Source of the DNA: Polytrichum commune
Lineage: Eukaryota > Streptophyta > Polytrichopsida > Polytrichales > Polytrichaceae
NCBI GenBank assembly: GCA_950295325.1
Contig: OX485804.1
Coordinates: 30,010,001 to 30,074,000 of the forward strand
Direction of reading: 5' to 3'
Length of the DNA stretch: 64,000 nucleotides
In this document: piece after piece, positions 11,353 to 24,595 of the stretch
How the letters are laid out: every line of letters starts with the position of its first letter
Numbering within the stretch: position 1 is the stretch's first letter
Program-made: the position numbers and the translations under genes
The notes under the pieces: generated by a model
Database searches by the model: none
What the model saw: the letters and a program-made list of their open reading frames with translations, nothing else
Told to the model about the DNA's origin: nothing

Positions 11353-14300
11353 GTTGATGAGAATATTGAGCAATATTACACACTCGATTTGTGTTTGGGA
11401 GTATGTTTCCAATTGGCATCGATCACCCGTATTGAGTCGTGTCTTCTATGTGAGTGTCCGTGATTTGATGAATAAAAATTGAGTGGCGGGGAAGATTGAG
11501 CCATGGAGATGCACCCCCCGATATCCCTCCCTCCACATGCACTCTTGATGCCCTTCCGGAACGCCCTATCTCTCCTCCCAAAACTAGAAACTCCAAAATC
11601 TCCAACAAACATCCCTCGAATTTCATGGAGCAACCCTTCGATGCTTACAACTTCAAGGATGGCAATGCAACAAAACGATCGAGATCATGGACAAATGCCA
11701 AATTGTCTGGAGAAATATAGACTTAGAAAGTACCTAGGGTGATATAGCATTTGAGAAAACACATTGATCTACAAAGCCAAAAAAATTATGTTGACAATCG
11801 TTTTTTTCAAGAAAACTCTACATATTTTAGAAGACGGTGCAAGTAGTGTGCAAGTAGATATATTTAACACGTATCAATTATGTTAAATTGATGTCTTTTC
11901 TACAATTTTTGTAAAGGTGCCCTCAAGTTTATAATGAATTCAAGGATTATGACCAAAAAAAAATCCAACTTCAAAATATTCAAGGCCATGAAATCTACGT
12001 CCAAAATTGGATTTAGCCATTGCCTTTTGAGCGGTACTTTTAATGATAAGTTTTGAAAATCTCATCTTGATATTCTATATTTGAGTACCTAACACAACAA
12101 TGAAGTGCACCGTGAAAAGAAGAAGAAGAAAATATCCATTTTAAAGAACTATTTGCTACTACTTTTAGGCATTTCTTTCCATATACTTGACCATGCTTGC
12201 TCCCAGCAAAGAGGATTCGTGTTTTTATTTTATTTTATTTTTAAATAAAATAAAATTATGAAACCACCCCTAGCTAGCTAACCCATACAAACCACATAAC
12301 AATTCATAGACGTTCAATAATGTCATGGACACCAACAAACTTGCTGCAATATTTTTATATCTCATGTCCCTTGCCGAGTACATTGACTAATTTGCCTGGC
12401 CAATTTCTTCGACAAATATGAATTTTAGGTTCACATTGGCAACATATATCTCATTAGCCAAGTAGCCTCTTATTCACACTTGTGCAATCAAGTTCACTTT
12501 ACACTTGAGCTTTCAACATTGGAGCTTAAACCGCTACCGAGCTTACAAGCTCTTGGTCCAAATCCTGAGTTATTTTTTGAAGCCTTGGAGGTTGGACTCT
12601 TTGTTGGAAATCTAAATGGCATGTGTGGGTCACTATGAAATCAAACCTTTCTATATACGAGAAGTTCATAGAGAATAACAAATGTATACGTACCAATGAC
12701 ATGCTAGAAAATGGACTCGTGTATTTTCTAGGGCGTGCACCTTTCATTAATGTTTGTTTGTTTGTTTGTTCACAACATACTCATACCACATTTGTTTGCA
12801 ACTGACTCTAAAAACCCCTATATATAAGTTTTGTTTCTAGTACAATCAAGCAATACACGTACAATTTTAATGATACAAATTCAAGTGAAAATATGTGTGC
12901 CTAAAAATTCTACATTCATATATAGTCGTTTACATAAGTACATGCTTTTGAATAACAATCAACCCTTATCATATCAAAAATGCAAAATTCTAGCATTCTT
13001 TGTCAAGTTGTTGAATTTTTTTTCATCCCCCAGCATGTCCCCCAGATGTAGCTCATAAGCATCTAAATCTACAATAATGTCATAGAAGCTAATGCAATTA
13101 TTGTTTCAAAAGATCAATAAGATCATACGGAGGTTTTTCTTCAAATGATGAGTAAGTTCACTTGTTGTTGGCCTTTTTGATACCAACATAAGCCAATGTC
13201 CATGTTTGATGGATGGTCCATGAAGTCAATTGGATTCCTACACTCCACTCAATGATTACCAAATTTTCTACACATCTTATAAACCATCCCAACAAACAAG
13301 ACCTTAATTGGAGTTCATTTTTTTGGTCTACCACATTTTTGACACTTCTAGCTTCATGTGTGTTCTTGCTCGACTTTCCTTGCCTGCATCTTGTAGTTTT
13401 AATAGCAACCAAAACTCAAAGTATGTTGAACAAAACAAAAACAAGAAAAAAAACCCCACTTGATCCATTTCATTCCACTTGTTAATTAATCTCCACTATG
13501 CATGCTTTAATTCTAGCCACAAATTAATTCGGAGACAAGAAAAGCATTTTGCTCTCTATTCAAAACCCATAATTCAATTGGTGAATGAACTTATCTATAA
13601 ACAATTATTGTTACTTCCACAATCCAATACATAAAACTACTAATGTGACGAGCACCGAACAAGACATAGGGGTTATTTGAAACACACGAAACAAATGAGG
13701 AAAAGGAGGGATTTTGAGCACCTTTGCAACTTCAACAAAGTTTTTTGTTAGCCTTTGCAACAAGACCTAACTTCTACATCACCTAATGTCTACAATCAGT
13801 ACCTGCATTAACCATCTGTATCCCCTTTGATCAACCTCCACAATGAAGCGTGGCTCATTCCTCTTAAAACCCTAAGCTAGAAGTGGCTTTGTTCTCAACT
13901 CCATGACCCCTTCCAAAATCCTAATATTGCCTCTTTTCTACATGCATGGGATGGGATAAGAAAATGAGAACTTTATATATCTTAGCTTCATCCAATATCA
14001 AATACTTATCCCATGAATTATAGTGACACTACCATACAAGAACAACTATTGTATATTTTCTAGATCCTTCATACATTTACATAACTACAATCTACAATTT
14101 GTGTAGGATATGTATACGTAGTACGAAAAATTAATACCCCTTGTGTGCACTCATATATACTCATACGTGTGATGAAAGGTGCACCCCCCCCCCCGGGGTG
14201 TATTTATACTAGGATTTTCAATTTAATGTGATAAATGCCTCCACTACATATACATAATATAAATCATGATTTGAATAGGCCTTTATCACACATGAAATTC

Positions 14301-15650
14301 ACTTTCATTTTCCAATGAGAATGTCATTGAACGTTTTTCATCCAGAGCATGTAACTCAACAATTATATCAAACATACAAAGACAAGAGCACAATGACTTA
14401 GCCACCGTCCGGAGAGCAAAACTCAAGGAAGTCATTATTTTTTTTATTTTGCACAAATTGAAAATTCAATTGTAGAGAGAACCCAAAATACAACCAACCC
14501 GGCCGAAATAGTGCAGCCCGAGTGGAAATCAAGAAATATTGCTCATTTGAGGCCTATCCTTCCAAGTAACGACTAAGTTGCTCCAGGTCACAGTAAGACC
14601 TTTGGCCCCCCAAGTCAAATAAAATTAGTGAAGAATGTCATGGTAGGCCACGTCTGGGGCTTTAAAACTTGAGGAAGTCCATGAGCACTCCAAAGGCCTC
14701 TTGTTTGTGAAAGCCTAGAACCCCAAATGCAAACCCTAACAAGAACATACATGGTAATCATTAAGTACTATGACCATATGACAATAATGGATGAAAACAT
14801 GAATCGAATGAAACTAACATATCTATATCAAAGTTTTTCTCTAAACCTTAGGGCCCCCTTTTGTACATTTACCTTTACTTCAAGAAAATTAATAGTTTTT
14901 TTAGATGTATAAACTAGAGAAAAATAATAGGCCTCCTTTATGGATACTTTGTATGCTAATGCCTAACGTAATACCCCTTCATACACTCACGTTTGTTCGT
15001 ACGTGGTATATAGAGTCCACCCGCCAAGTCATGAAGGTCACTTAACCCTAAATGCTCAAGCCTTTACATTCCATTTTCATGCATTTCCAACATCATTGTT
15101 GAAAATATCTATTGTGCAACAAAACACAATTTGTTTTCTTGAAATCCAACTATATGAATGTGAATTTGACTACCATATATTCAATCGATTCACATTTGCT
15201 AGGTTATATGGACATTTGAACATGGCCTTCATGAAGTGGGCAACTAGAGAAAGATCTGATTTTTTGTTTCATGATCATTTGGGTCATGACACAAATTCTA
15301 TAAAGTTGGCAACTTGGCCATAGTATCTTATGTGGATGGAAAATGAGCTACTCCCAAAATTTGATTTTTTTAGAAAATTTAGACGAAGTCCATCACCCTC
15401 AAAGTTGGAGGGCCACATGAGTTCATTTTTGGGAGATTTCCCTTTTGTCATGGAACAAGCAGCACATGCACTAATTTATTTTTCTTTCAAATCTATCCAA
15501 TCAAGTTGTGCACAACCATCACCTTGTCCTAAAGGGGGAAACCCCCACCCAAATTGGGAATTATACGTGAATGATATCAACTCCTAAATTTGGCTTTTTT
15601 ATTTGGCTCCTACATTTAGGCAACTCATGGGACCGCCTCTCAAAACAAGC
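11353..15650. other. Long AT-rich intergenic region, no gene recognised
   Basis: Open frames are short and of low complexity. Around 11480-11740 the composition is more gene-like and could hold an upstream exon or promoter of the CYB5D1-like gene. A plus-strand frame at 15003-15587, interrupted by one TAG at 15321, has protein-like composition but matches no known family. Poly-C near 14185 is the only conspicuous simple repeat. Confidence 0.3.
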
Positions 15651-15662
15651 AATGCCAACCTA

Positions 15663-15882
15663 TGTCCGGGAAGAACAGGCGGTTAGTTGCAGATGAACCG
15701 GTTGAGTTCGAGAATAACCCGTTGAAGTTCAAGACTTCTGAAAATTTACCGATCATTTTAGAAGAATCTATAGAATAAACCTCAAATGAATAAAGCAAAA
15801 CCGGGAGGTGTCAACATGTAACAGGTTGGATTTAGAATCATTAGGATCTTGACCAACTATGCCCAAAAACTTCCCGGGCACT
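15663..15882 (-). mobile_element. AACCGGTT-rich short repeat element, copy A
   Basis: The element has short inverted ends (CCGGGAAG / CTTCCCGG) and is flanked by a 12-bp direct repeat AATGCCAACCTA at 15651-15662 and 15883-15894, consistent with a target duplication. The body is the reverse complement of the repeat at 19111-19335 and holds several CCGGTT motifs. It is non-coding. Confidence 0.7.
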
Positions 15883-16296
15883 AATGCCAACCTAACAAAA
15901 AATCCTACATGCTTGGAGTATGTGGTTGATATACATTATTTTGGCCCACATGGTAGTGGGCACCACCCTACACTAGCATATACCTTCCATCCATGTAAAT
16001 TGCCACCTAGTGGACTACAAACCCCATCAAAACAGTAAGTGGCAACCCGTTTTGGGTTGCATGGACGCTTAAGGGTTAAGAAATGTTGAGAGTTCCTAAC
16101 TCTCATGTTGTGATATCCAAACCAATGCACTTTCAAATTAAACTTTTTTGACTTGTCACGATTTTCTCCTTTGTTTAATACCATTCCCTTTGATATTTCT
16201 CACTTAAAATATGACCACATTACACTTAACCAAAGTATTGGAGACTTGTGAACTAATCAAACTCTCAATAATACGGTGTAAAGTGTCCCTTAGGAG

Positions 16297-16543
16297 GGCC
16301 GGGGATTCGTGGCACTCAAGTAAAATCATCCGTGTGGATGAAAAAAACATAGGAATCATCTAAATGGCTATTTTTGGGCAATTTGATTCTGGAAATAGAG
16401 TCAAAGGCCCTGAATTAGTCTAGTGACGTCACATTCGAATGAATCGGCCCTCAACCCCATAGGGGGGCTTTTTTTTATTGGAGCCACTTCATCCATGATA
16501 TCTTGGATGGATGATTTTACTTGAGTGCCACGAATCCCCAGCC
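16297..16543. mobile_element. Mutator-like MITE with 9-bp target duplication
   Basis: The ends read GGCCGGGGATTCGTGGCACT and, inverted, GGCTGGGGATTCGTGGCACT, with the inverted match continuing through CAAGTAAAATCATCC, about 39 bp in all. The flanks carry a perfect CCTTAGGAG direct repeat (16288-16296 and 16544-16552). The 247-bp element has no coding capacity. Confidence 0.85.
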
Positions 16544-16552
16544 CCTTAGGAG

Positions 16553-19110
16553 AGTGTAGATACCAACATCAAGGCTTAGAATTCATGGCACGCATGTTAG
16601 GGATACAACAAAAACCTACAACTCATAGGTTTATGACTTATGGACCCCAAATTTATCCTACTAGGGTAATTCAAGGTCTTTGAAACTAATTTGGATGCCA
16701 AATCACCTAAAAGTGGAACTTTTCAATCTAAAAGAGTTTCATAATGTTTACATCTTATAGAATTCGTGGCCCTCGAGTGAAAGTTCATACGGATGTGATA
16801 TTTAGCATGTAGTTTCCAGGTCTTTGTAGCTTCCAAAACTCATGCTACATTGAATTCAACAAAGCGAGGGAATCATTGTATATGAGTGTACCCTCTCATG
16901 CTCCCATCACACCAAAGTTTCCGTATGGGTTTCAAGTGTGAAATTGTTGGGGATTATGTTGAGAAATAGATGTTGGTCCATCAATTTTCACACTAGTAGA
17001 GCCAGAGATGTCGACAAATGATGCCAGAATTGGCTGGTGTGATCAAGCCCTCATACATCTAGCATAAAAATCATGAAATAGTTTGCAACCCGGAGGTTAC
17101 TTTTTGAGTTGATTTCATACTGGAATTAACTTCAAAGATCCAAAATTAGAGTACTCAAGTTCGTTTGAGATGAAATCAACAACAAATCTATAGGGCATCA
17201 AGTTTTTATGTTGGATGGATGAAAGGTGTGCCCTAGCCCTAACTTCCACACGACGACTCAATGTGCAACGTTTGTCTAAATTTAGTTTTTAATATAAATG
17301 TCACATAAGAGCGTCTCCAGTCCAAGTGATGTGATAGATCCACTTGGATTGTTGCAAATTGTGAATAAACCAAAAGGTAAGTACTGACCAACCCTTTTTG
17401 TCCCCGGTTACTAGTAGCCACTTTGCTACAGTGAAGTGAATTGATTTACACACGGATGTTAATTTAAAATAATTGGATTTTTTGCCTTGTAAGGTGCCAC
17501 CTCCAGTCTTTGTGGGTAACAAGTGGCGCCGACTAGTTTCACATGGGTGGAGTGAAGTCACCAAAAAATCGGGACCCGCCTTTAGGCTTCATTATCAGGA
17601 GTAGCCAGTGAGCTCCACTATAAGTTGTGGATGAAGCCCATCTTCCTATCCAAGGGCTCACGTCGCCTAGGGGTTACTTGGATGGGGTGAGTGGTGGTGC
17701 CACTTTCTCCTCAATTCTCTCAACTTGTACCTTGTAGCCTCTTTATTCATGTAGTGGCCATTAGTGATGCCACCTTTTAATTATAGCGGAGTTCAAGAAT
17801 TTTGGGTATCAAATTTCAAGTTTCAAAGTGGAACACACCTATGCTACTTGAAGACACCAACCACCCTCCCTACCTATCCGTACTTGTATGTGTGAATGTA
17901 AAGATGGTCTAAGTGCTATATACATATGTGCATGTTGATTCTCTTATACATTTGCAAACTAGTTGGACTTGGAAGCCTCTAGAGGTTTAAGGGGCTAGTG
18001 CACTTTTTTGTGGTGTAGCCAATTTAAATACGTAGCCAACTTCCCCGTTAGTTTGTGATGTGTGTGGCCACTCGTAGATTATGAATATAAATATGGGGCC
18101 ACTTATTATTTTATATGTGAGGCCATTGTTCACCTTATCAAACCATACATGTAGCCTTGGATTTCTCCCATGTACAACAAATTGCCCAATATTCCCTTTG
18201 ACTCATCTAAACATGGCCTCCTTAAACTCCACAAAATAATTTAAGCTCACCATCTTGACTACTTTTAAACTCAACATGTAGCCAAAACCTACTACTTTTC
18301 AAGAAACATATAATAAGGGCCAACGCTAACTATTTGTGCCTACAATTTTGGATCAAATGATGTAATTGGCTTTCAAGCCTCCTCATACATATTGTAGTTT
18401 TCCATTGCTACAAGCATATGAGTCCTAGGGAATTGTCCTGCATCATTGGAAACTTGTCTTAGATCACTACATAAACCAACAAATCTACGACAATTGTAGA
18501 CTTGCATTTCTCTTTGACAAATGCATGACAATTGCCTAGGACTCATAGGTTGGTAGTGCATCTCGATACCTACATTGAGGAAAATTAAGCTTGGTGCACT
18601 AATCAAAGATAATATTGTGGGGTCACATACAACATAACATCACTTATAAGTAATGTGGAGTTGTGTTCTTTCTCTAATTAGATACAACGTACTCATGTAG
18701 AGCTAAAATTTCTATTCTACATGGTTCTTCAATCCTTCCTCATTTCAATAGGATCCACACACATGTCATAAGTGCACACATGTGGTACAAACACTCACTC
18801 AAAGTCAAATTGAGTTTAGAGTGTGTCAAGCATACATGCAAGTGGTTCAGATAACACTAGGCCAAAAGTCCTTGACCCACAAAGCAAACTCACCCTTTAG
18901 AATGTCATTACTGAGTTAGAGCAAGTTCACCCAAGATGAAGTCCCACATGGCGTGCAATGGACATTATAACATGATTTACCGGACTTTATGTCAAACCCA
19001 CCTTAAAGAGGTGGGTCTAACACAAAACTTGGAGACCATGTCACTTCAAAATCTCATAACCTTTGATCGATTTTAATTTAGTAGAGTTATCCTTTAATTC
19101 AACAAGATTC
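16553..19110. other. Intergenic, no gene recognised
   Basis: AT-rich. Near 17310 there is a GAGCGTCTCCAGTCC tract of the kind seen at the ends of plant MITEs, with a partly inverted relative near 17670, but I could not define an element. Confidence 0.3.
18416..18546. repeat. Hairpin-forming inverted repeat
   Basis: Arms at 18416-18443 and 18521-18546 pair almost completely around ATGAGTCCTAGG and ATTGTC. The 77-base loop holds a second small palindrome around TCTACGACAATTGTAGA. It may be a degraded MITE or a stem-loop transcript. Confidence 0.55.
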
Positions 19111-19335
19111 AGTGACCGGGGAGATTTTTGGGCATACGGTAGTTGGTTGAGATCCTAGTGTTTGCAAGTCCAACCGGTTACATGTTGACATCCTCCGGTT
19201 TTCCTTTATTAAATTAGGGTATATTCTATAAATTCCTCTAAACTGATCGGTAATTTGCCTGCAGTCTTGAACTTCAACCGGTTATTTCTCAAACTCAACC
19301 GGTTCATTTGTAAGTAACTGCCGGTTCTCCCTGAT
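19111..19335 (+). mobile_element. AACCGGTT-rich short repeat element, copy B
   Basis: This is the inverted copy of the element at 15663-15882. Shared blocks include CCAACCGGTTACATGTTGAC, a tract from TATTCTATA to GATCGGTAA, and CAACCGGTTCATTTG. I saw no clear target duplication. Confidence 0.7.
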
Positions 19336-19865
19336 CATTGACAGAATTTTGGTCGGTAGTTGGACTTTTGCAAACAATACTTTCCATGTTCGGTAAGTTT
19401 TCAATGCAAGCTTGGAGTCAATATGGGGGTTTGAACAAAGCACATTCTATATTGGTTCATTAAGGGCCAAACTCAATTTGGCATGCCAAAAGGCCCAAAT
19501 ACAGACAGCATGTATACTGTAGTGATCTGCAGAAATGCACTTATTATTCAGCCAAAGTGTGATTCTATGCATGAATTTGATTACAGCAAATTTTCACCTG
19601 CATCTGTGATACTCCAATATCAAACACGTACCTAGGTATTTCTGTCAATCATCACAGGAATATGTGAACAACTTGCACTTTGCATGAAGTAGTAGCTCAA
19701 AGACTTTGCTGTTGACAATTTAGACAAGGAACCGGAATCGTAGTCATTGATGTTAAAGGAGAGAATCCACAAGGCTTACAAACGTAAATGGGGAGACATT
19801 GTGCTCTACTGGGTGTCAAAAATTTGCTTGATGTACATATAGAGCTACTCTTCAGATGCCTATGA

Positions 19866-22800
19866 TCAAGGGAAGAGAGCGTTGACAAATGCCTCAGCAT
19901 CAAAAGGTTGCAAGTCGTTCAGTCCTTCTCCAATGCCGACAAATTTAACGGGGATTGAGAGTTCATCCACAACACTGACCTGCGCCCACACACATAACAT
20001 ACAAACCAAATGAATATTGGCAACTCTCACTTCCTTTTTGCAAAGAATGAGATGATCTCTTCATCTTCAAACTCCTCGCTTCATCTCTACCAACCTGGAT
20101 TGGTTCTATGACATTTGATTTTGATCAAATTGATTTGCATAGACAAGACATGATTTAACATGCATGAAGCTTTGTATACTGTGGAACTAAATGCTGTCAA
20201 TAGACAAGATGGAAGAGCCACATACCACACACCCTCCTCGAGAAGTACCATCTAGCTTGGTTAGGATGAAGCCAGTTACACCAACCACCTGTATGAGAAA
20301 TTTCCAATTTAGTGCAAGTTTCATACAGTTGATATTAGTTCTAATAAAAAACTGTCATGTCCTGTTCTGATTCATTAGAAGATTGACTGGTTAAAAATCA
20401 CACCTGATTGAATTCCCTGGCTTGAGGAAGCATATTCAGACCTGTGGTTCCATCGAGGACTAGTAACACCTCCTGGACAACAAAATCAGGTACTTTTAGT
20501 TTCAACATGTCACTTGCTTCTTGCGCTTTCTCCACCAGTCTGCAGGAATTAGAGTGTCCTGTCAAAGTGGACCAATTGCATGGAATGTATCCTCAATACT
20601 GCAGGGAGGTTGGCAATTGTTGACTTGGAATATTGTCAGCCAAGCATGAAGATAGAATCCAAAAGTCTCAGAAACTGCTGCTTATCAACGGACATAAAAC
20701 TAATCATTACTGGTGGAATCCAACTTTTCAAAGTAACCTTAGGCAAAGAGATCACCACTCACGCATGGTCTTCTAACCAAGAATAGCTTCCCACACTAGG
20801 ACTGGAATATTGTTTGTGTATCTTCAAGTGGTACTTCCATGAGGTAACTCGAAATTACTAATGTTGTCGATTCCCCTATTGTTCAAGAGAAAGTTGAATC
20901 AACAAAATATAATTGTCAACAGAAATACTCTTGGAACATACCACAAGACACGTACATTTGGAGCACTTGGAAGAGCTTTGGTTACTGAACGCTTACACCC
21001 ACGCAATTCCTCCATCAGGTTATAATTTGTATGTAGCCCTGCATTTTCCCACTCCCAATATGTAAGTTTCTTACACTCTTCCAGTTCAGCTACAAGAGGC
21101 CGAGGAGGTAATCAGCAGAAATGCAGAGTGTAAATTACTTACTTCCAGAAGTATCACAGAGAACGAGGTCAAAATCCTCTTCAACGCCTCGACGAACAGC
21201 ATCAGACAAAACTGCAGAAAGAATGCCACAAAATCATAAGACTATTTTCTGCCAATGTACTATAATCTTCTTGGGGCCATCCAATGCATGACCGTGTACC
21301 CTACAATATACCATGTCTGAAAGTCATACCAGTGGCAGGCCTTGGCTTCGGGCCCTCCCCCATCACAATTTCTGAACCTGTCCTTTGAGCCCAGACTTCT
21401 AGCTGCTCACTAGCTGCAGCTCTGAAAGTGTCTCCTGCCGCCATTAGCACCTTCAACATGCCAGCAACAGGGAAAACATGTTACTCACTTATTAGGTCCT
21501 CTTGGTGCTCTTGCATACAGCACTCAGAACATTGCCTCCCACCTTAGACTGGACGAGGTGTTCTTTTGAGATGTGATTGTGCTTATGATATCTTTAGAGA
21601 TAAAGAATCTAGGCAGACATATTTCCTTCAAAGATACATCATGCTTCTTCTACAGATTATATCAGCATAAAAACCATGTTGCTTGCGAAGGCCTTGCTTA
21701 CCACATCTTACAGCAACACCCTTCTTAAATATCCCTTGTCCCTCAACTACATCTGCTCTAATCTATAAGTGTCTTCCATTTTATGTGAAGTCAAATTCAA
21801 ATCAACCGCCATACCCGAGATCACAAAAATCCAGAAAAATTACCTTGACATTCTCCTTCTTGAACCTATGAGCTAACTTCCCTGCAACACGAGTTTATAA
21901 TCTGTAAATAGGGAAATTTGAACTCCAAAGCAAGTCCAGTTTGCAGCTCTGACCTAAAAAAGTAGGTGCAGGAACTTGACACTTGATTCCTGCATCATAC
22001 ACATAAACCGCAAAACCAAGAGCACTGAAAAATAGGTTCAATATTTGCACTTACCAATTGTGGTTGTCTTTCCTCCTCCGTTCACACCAACGATCATAAG
22101 TACCGCAGGACGACTGCAAACATTGTACAGAACCCAAGCCATAAACAGAGACCCTGTCAATACAAAAGCTACTTTCAAACTAACCAATGTCATGGAACAG
22201 AATGTCACAGCATTACAATCACATTCGGCCTACTATGTCACATTGCAATGCTTCATAGAAAGATATGATTTACCTGGTGCCAAGCTGAAGCTCTGAGGTG
22301 CTCACCCTTTCAGTCAGCAATCTGATTATAGTTTTCTTCAGAGCTACCTTCAGATATCCACACAGCAGGTAGTGTCAAAAATATCAGCCAACGTTTATCA
22401 AAGTGATCTGCTTCAGCGACAAAGTGACTAAAACATAGTCTTGAAATACTATTGTTTTGTGGTGTATGGTATGGGATACATATTTAGCACAACCTATTAG
22501 AAAAAGTAAGTCATAATAAAGTCACGTCTGACAACGGTGATTGAATATACGTGGTATGTATTTGAGTCTAGGTCATATGTATGAGCTCAAATCTCCCTAT
22601 TATTCATTCTCCACATATGTATGGTCCGATTGGAATAATGCATATAATATGATAGTAAGGGTAATTTTTGTCATTTTTACATGAAAATATGAAGTAATCT
22701 TGAACCCCTTCATATGACATCTTGAGGCCCAGATTGGGCCTCACGGACCTTTAAGGGTTAAACCCTGAGACGCACATCAAGCTATGGAAGCATAGATAGT

Positions 22801-24015
22801 ACAGGTTCCGATCACTTGGGAAAAAAAAGAAAAAAGAAAAAACTGCAGGCACAGCCCTGTAATAACCTAAAGATCCCATTCAAGCAAGAAAAGCTGGCAA
22901 GAAATTTTTAGCAAGAGAAAAGCCCCTTATAAATCCTGGACAGAAAATTCTGAATTCTGAAGAGAGAGGGGACCGTACCTTAATTTCGGCACCGGACTTC
23001 AACTTGCCAGCAAGAATGTCCTTCCGAAGACTGTCTACAATCTTCAAAGCAGTTTTCGGGCCAAAGTCTGAAACGAGCAATGCCTGTACACCACCATACA
23101 AAAAATTGGTCAATTCTCATTCTCCTCTCCTCTCCTCTGGCAGAATTTTGTGTAAACTCTGCCACTAAGGTAGATGGTGCTAAACCCAATATCCCACCCA
23201 AAACCATCAACACAATAAGTAGATATTGATTATGAGAAAGTCCACCTCTTTAACGTCAGGCTCCCACCTTCGTTGGTTTAGGTCGTCTACCAATGAAACT
23301 TTAAACCCTTATAAAAGTTCTCATACGGAATTCAAGTAAGATATACTTTGTTGCGTTGGAGTCCCTTGTCAATTGCTAACGAGACGAGCGCCATTAGAAA
23401 AAGAAAATTAAATTGAACAATACTAATAATGATGATAATGATGATAATATTATCTATGCTCAGTGCAGCGCTTAAAGTGACGGTTTTAGCACCATCTTCC
23501 TTGGCACTTTCCAGTTTGCAACAAAGGCTACAAACAAGTTACAAAATTCTGGAATTGGATAAAATTCTAGAATACTAGTTGAATTAAAACAAGGAGGGAG
23601 TTTACAAGGAGGGAAAGAGAACTTCTTCCAAGTCGTCGAGAACGGATTCCGACTCCGACAAATTCCAGTACGTGAGGAGCTCGTCAACAACTGCAAGATT
23701 CTCCCGAGTTTTAGAGAATCCGGAGAACAGAAGCTCGATGTCGCTCTTGGCCTTTTCCTTGAAGACACGACCTAGCCTTCCAAGGAAGCCTACCTTGGCC
23801 CCCTCCCCTGCACAGCGTACAGTCAGCCCCCTCTTCTGGGATGATGCTGCATTCACATTGGCGCGCCTGCAAAATCCGTGTGCGAGCAAGCGCACATTCC
23901 AATTGAAACTGGCATTGGCAGCGCGTGAGCACAGCGCTTCTTCTTCTTGCTGCGCCCTGCCCAGGCTCCAAACCGCGCTGGTGGCGCCTGGCCTGAGGCC
24001 CGCCATGGTTGCCAT
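19866..24015 (-). CDS. CPFTSY: Chloroplast signal recognition particle receptor cpFtsY
   Basis: The SRP-type GTPase that receives the cpSRP-LHCP complex at the thylakoid and, with Alb3, supports insertion of light-harvesting proteins such as CP24. Eleven exons on the minus strand (24015-23623, 23083-22979, 22347-22274, 22113-22055, 21881-21844, 21450-21330, 21211-21143, 21038-20956, 20472-20404, 20288-20226, 19979-19866) sum to 1,188 nt, 395 residues, with all phases consistent. The first ~70 residues look like a transit peptide. An N domain follows ([20 protein letters not shown]). The G domain shows P-loop [25 protein letters not shown], the CDTSGR switch, [11 protein letters not shown] and the C-terminal [16 protein letters not shown]. 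The exon 1 donor (GTTCTC) is weak, but phase and homology require it. The start was chosen as the first Met compatible with a transit peptide; the frame runs further upstream into a foldback repeat. Confidence 0.95.
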
Positions 24016-24131
24016 CGCGCAGTGGCTATGGCGGATGAGGTTCTCTCCTCGTATGCGAGAGAGAGCGAGAGAGAGACGTTCCTGACCCGATCCAATAAAG
24101 TACCGTAATAAGAAATGTGTTGGGGGCAGTG

Positions 24132-24595
24132 CATTATGGGGAATAAGGACATCACGTGAGGCACTCGTAAAGACCCATGTCAAATTTCTCTTTGTAATGT
24201 GAGGTGCCTTTACTAAGCATAATGCGTCCTGCGTATTTCGGGAGTGCATTACGTTTTTGGACATGACATTATGTTTCTCCAACCAATCAAAGCCAATGAA
24301 ATTTGTCCTTAGGCCTTTGTGTTTGGGAACGCATGAGGGGGAGTTACATTATGGGGAACAATGACTCTTATGCTCGGCTACCGCCTTGCATGGTGTCCTT
24401 ATTCCCCATAATACACGCCCCTGAATGCACTACTAAGCGTAAAGGCCCAAGGATGGATTTTAGTAGCTGTGATTGGTTGGAGAAACGTAGTGTCGTGTCC
24501 AGAAACATAATCCACTCTGAAATACACGGGGTGCATTACGCTAAGTAAGGGCACCTCATATTACAAAGGGAAATTTGGCATGGGTCTTTACTAAC
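24132..24595. mobile_element. Foldback MITE(s) in the cpFtsY promoter
   Basis: Arms at about 24165-24293 and 24468-24595 are inverted copies over roughly 128 bp (for example GTAAAGACCCATG, GTGCATTACG, TTTCTCCAACCAATC). A second inverted pair, ATTATGGGGAATAAGGACA at 24132-24153 and its complement at 24393-24414, interleaves with the first, so two related insertions probably overlap. The structure starts only about 120 bp upstream of the cpFtsY start codon. Confidence 0.75.

Noticed and set aside
4611-24015. Functional clustering of Lhcb6 and cpFtsY
   Set aside because: The two act in one pathway, but they are 13 kb apart on opposite strands with an unrelated gene between them; chance is the simpler explanation.
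24016-24282. Upstream in-frame Met codons extending cpFtsY by up to 89 codons
   Set aside because: That extension lies in a foldback transposon, and the Met at 24015 starts a normal transit peptide.
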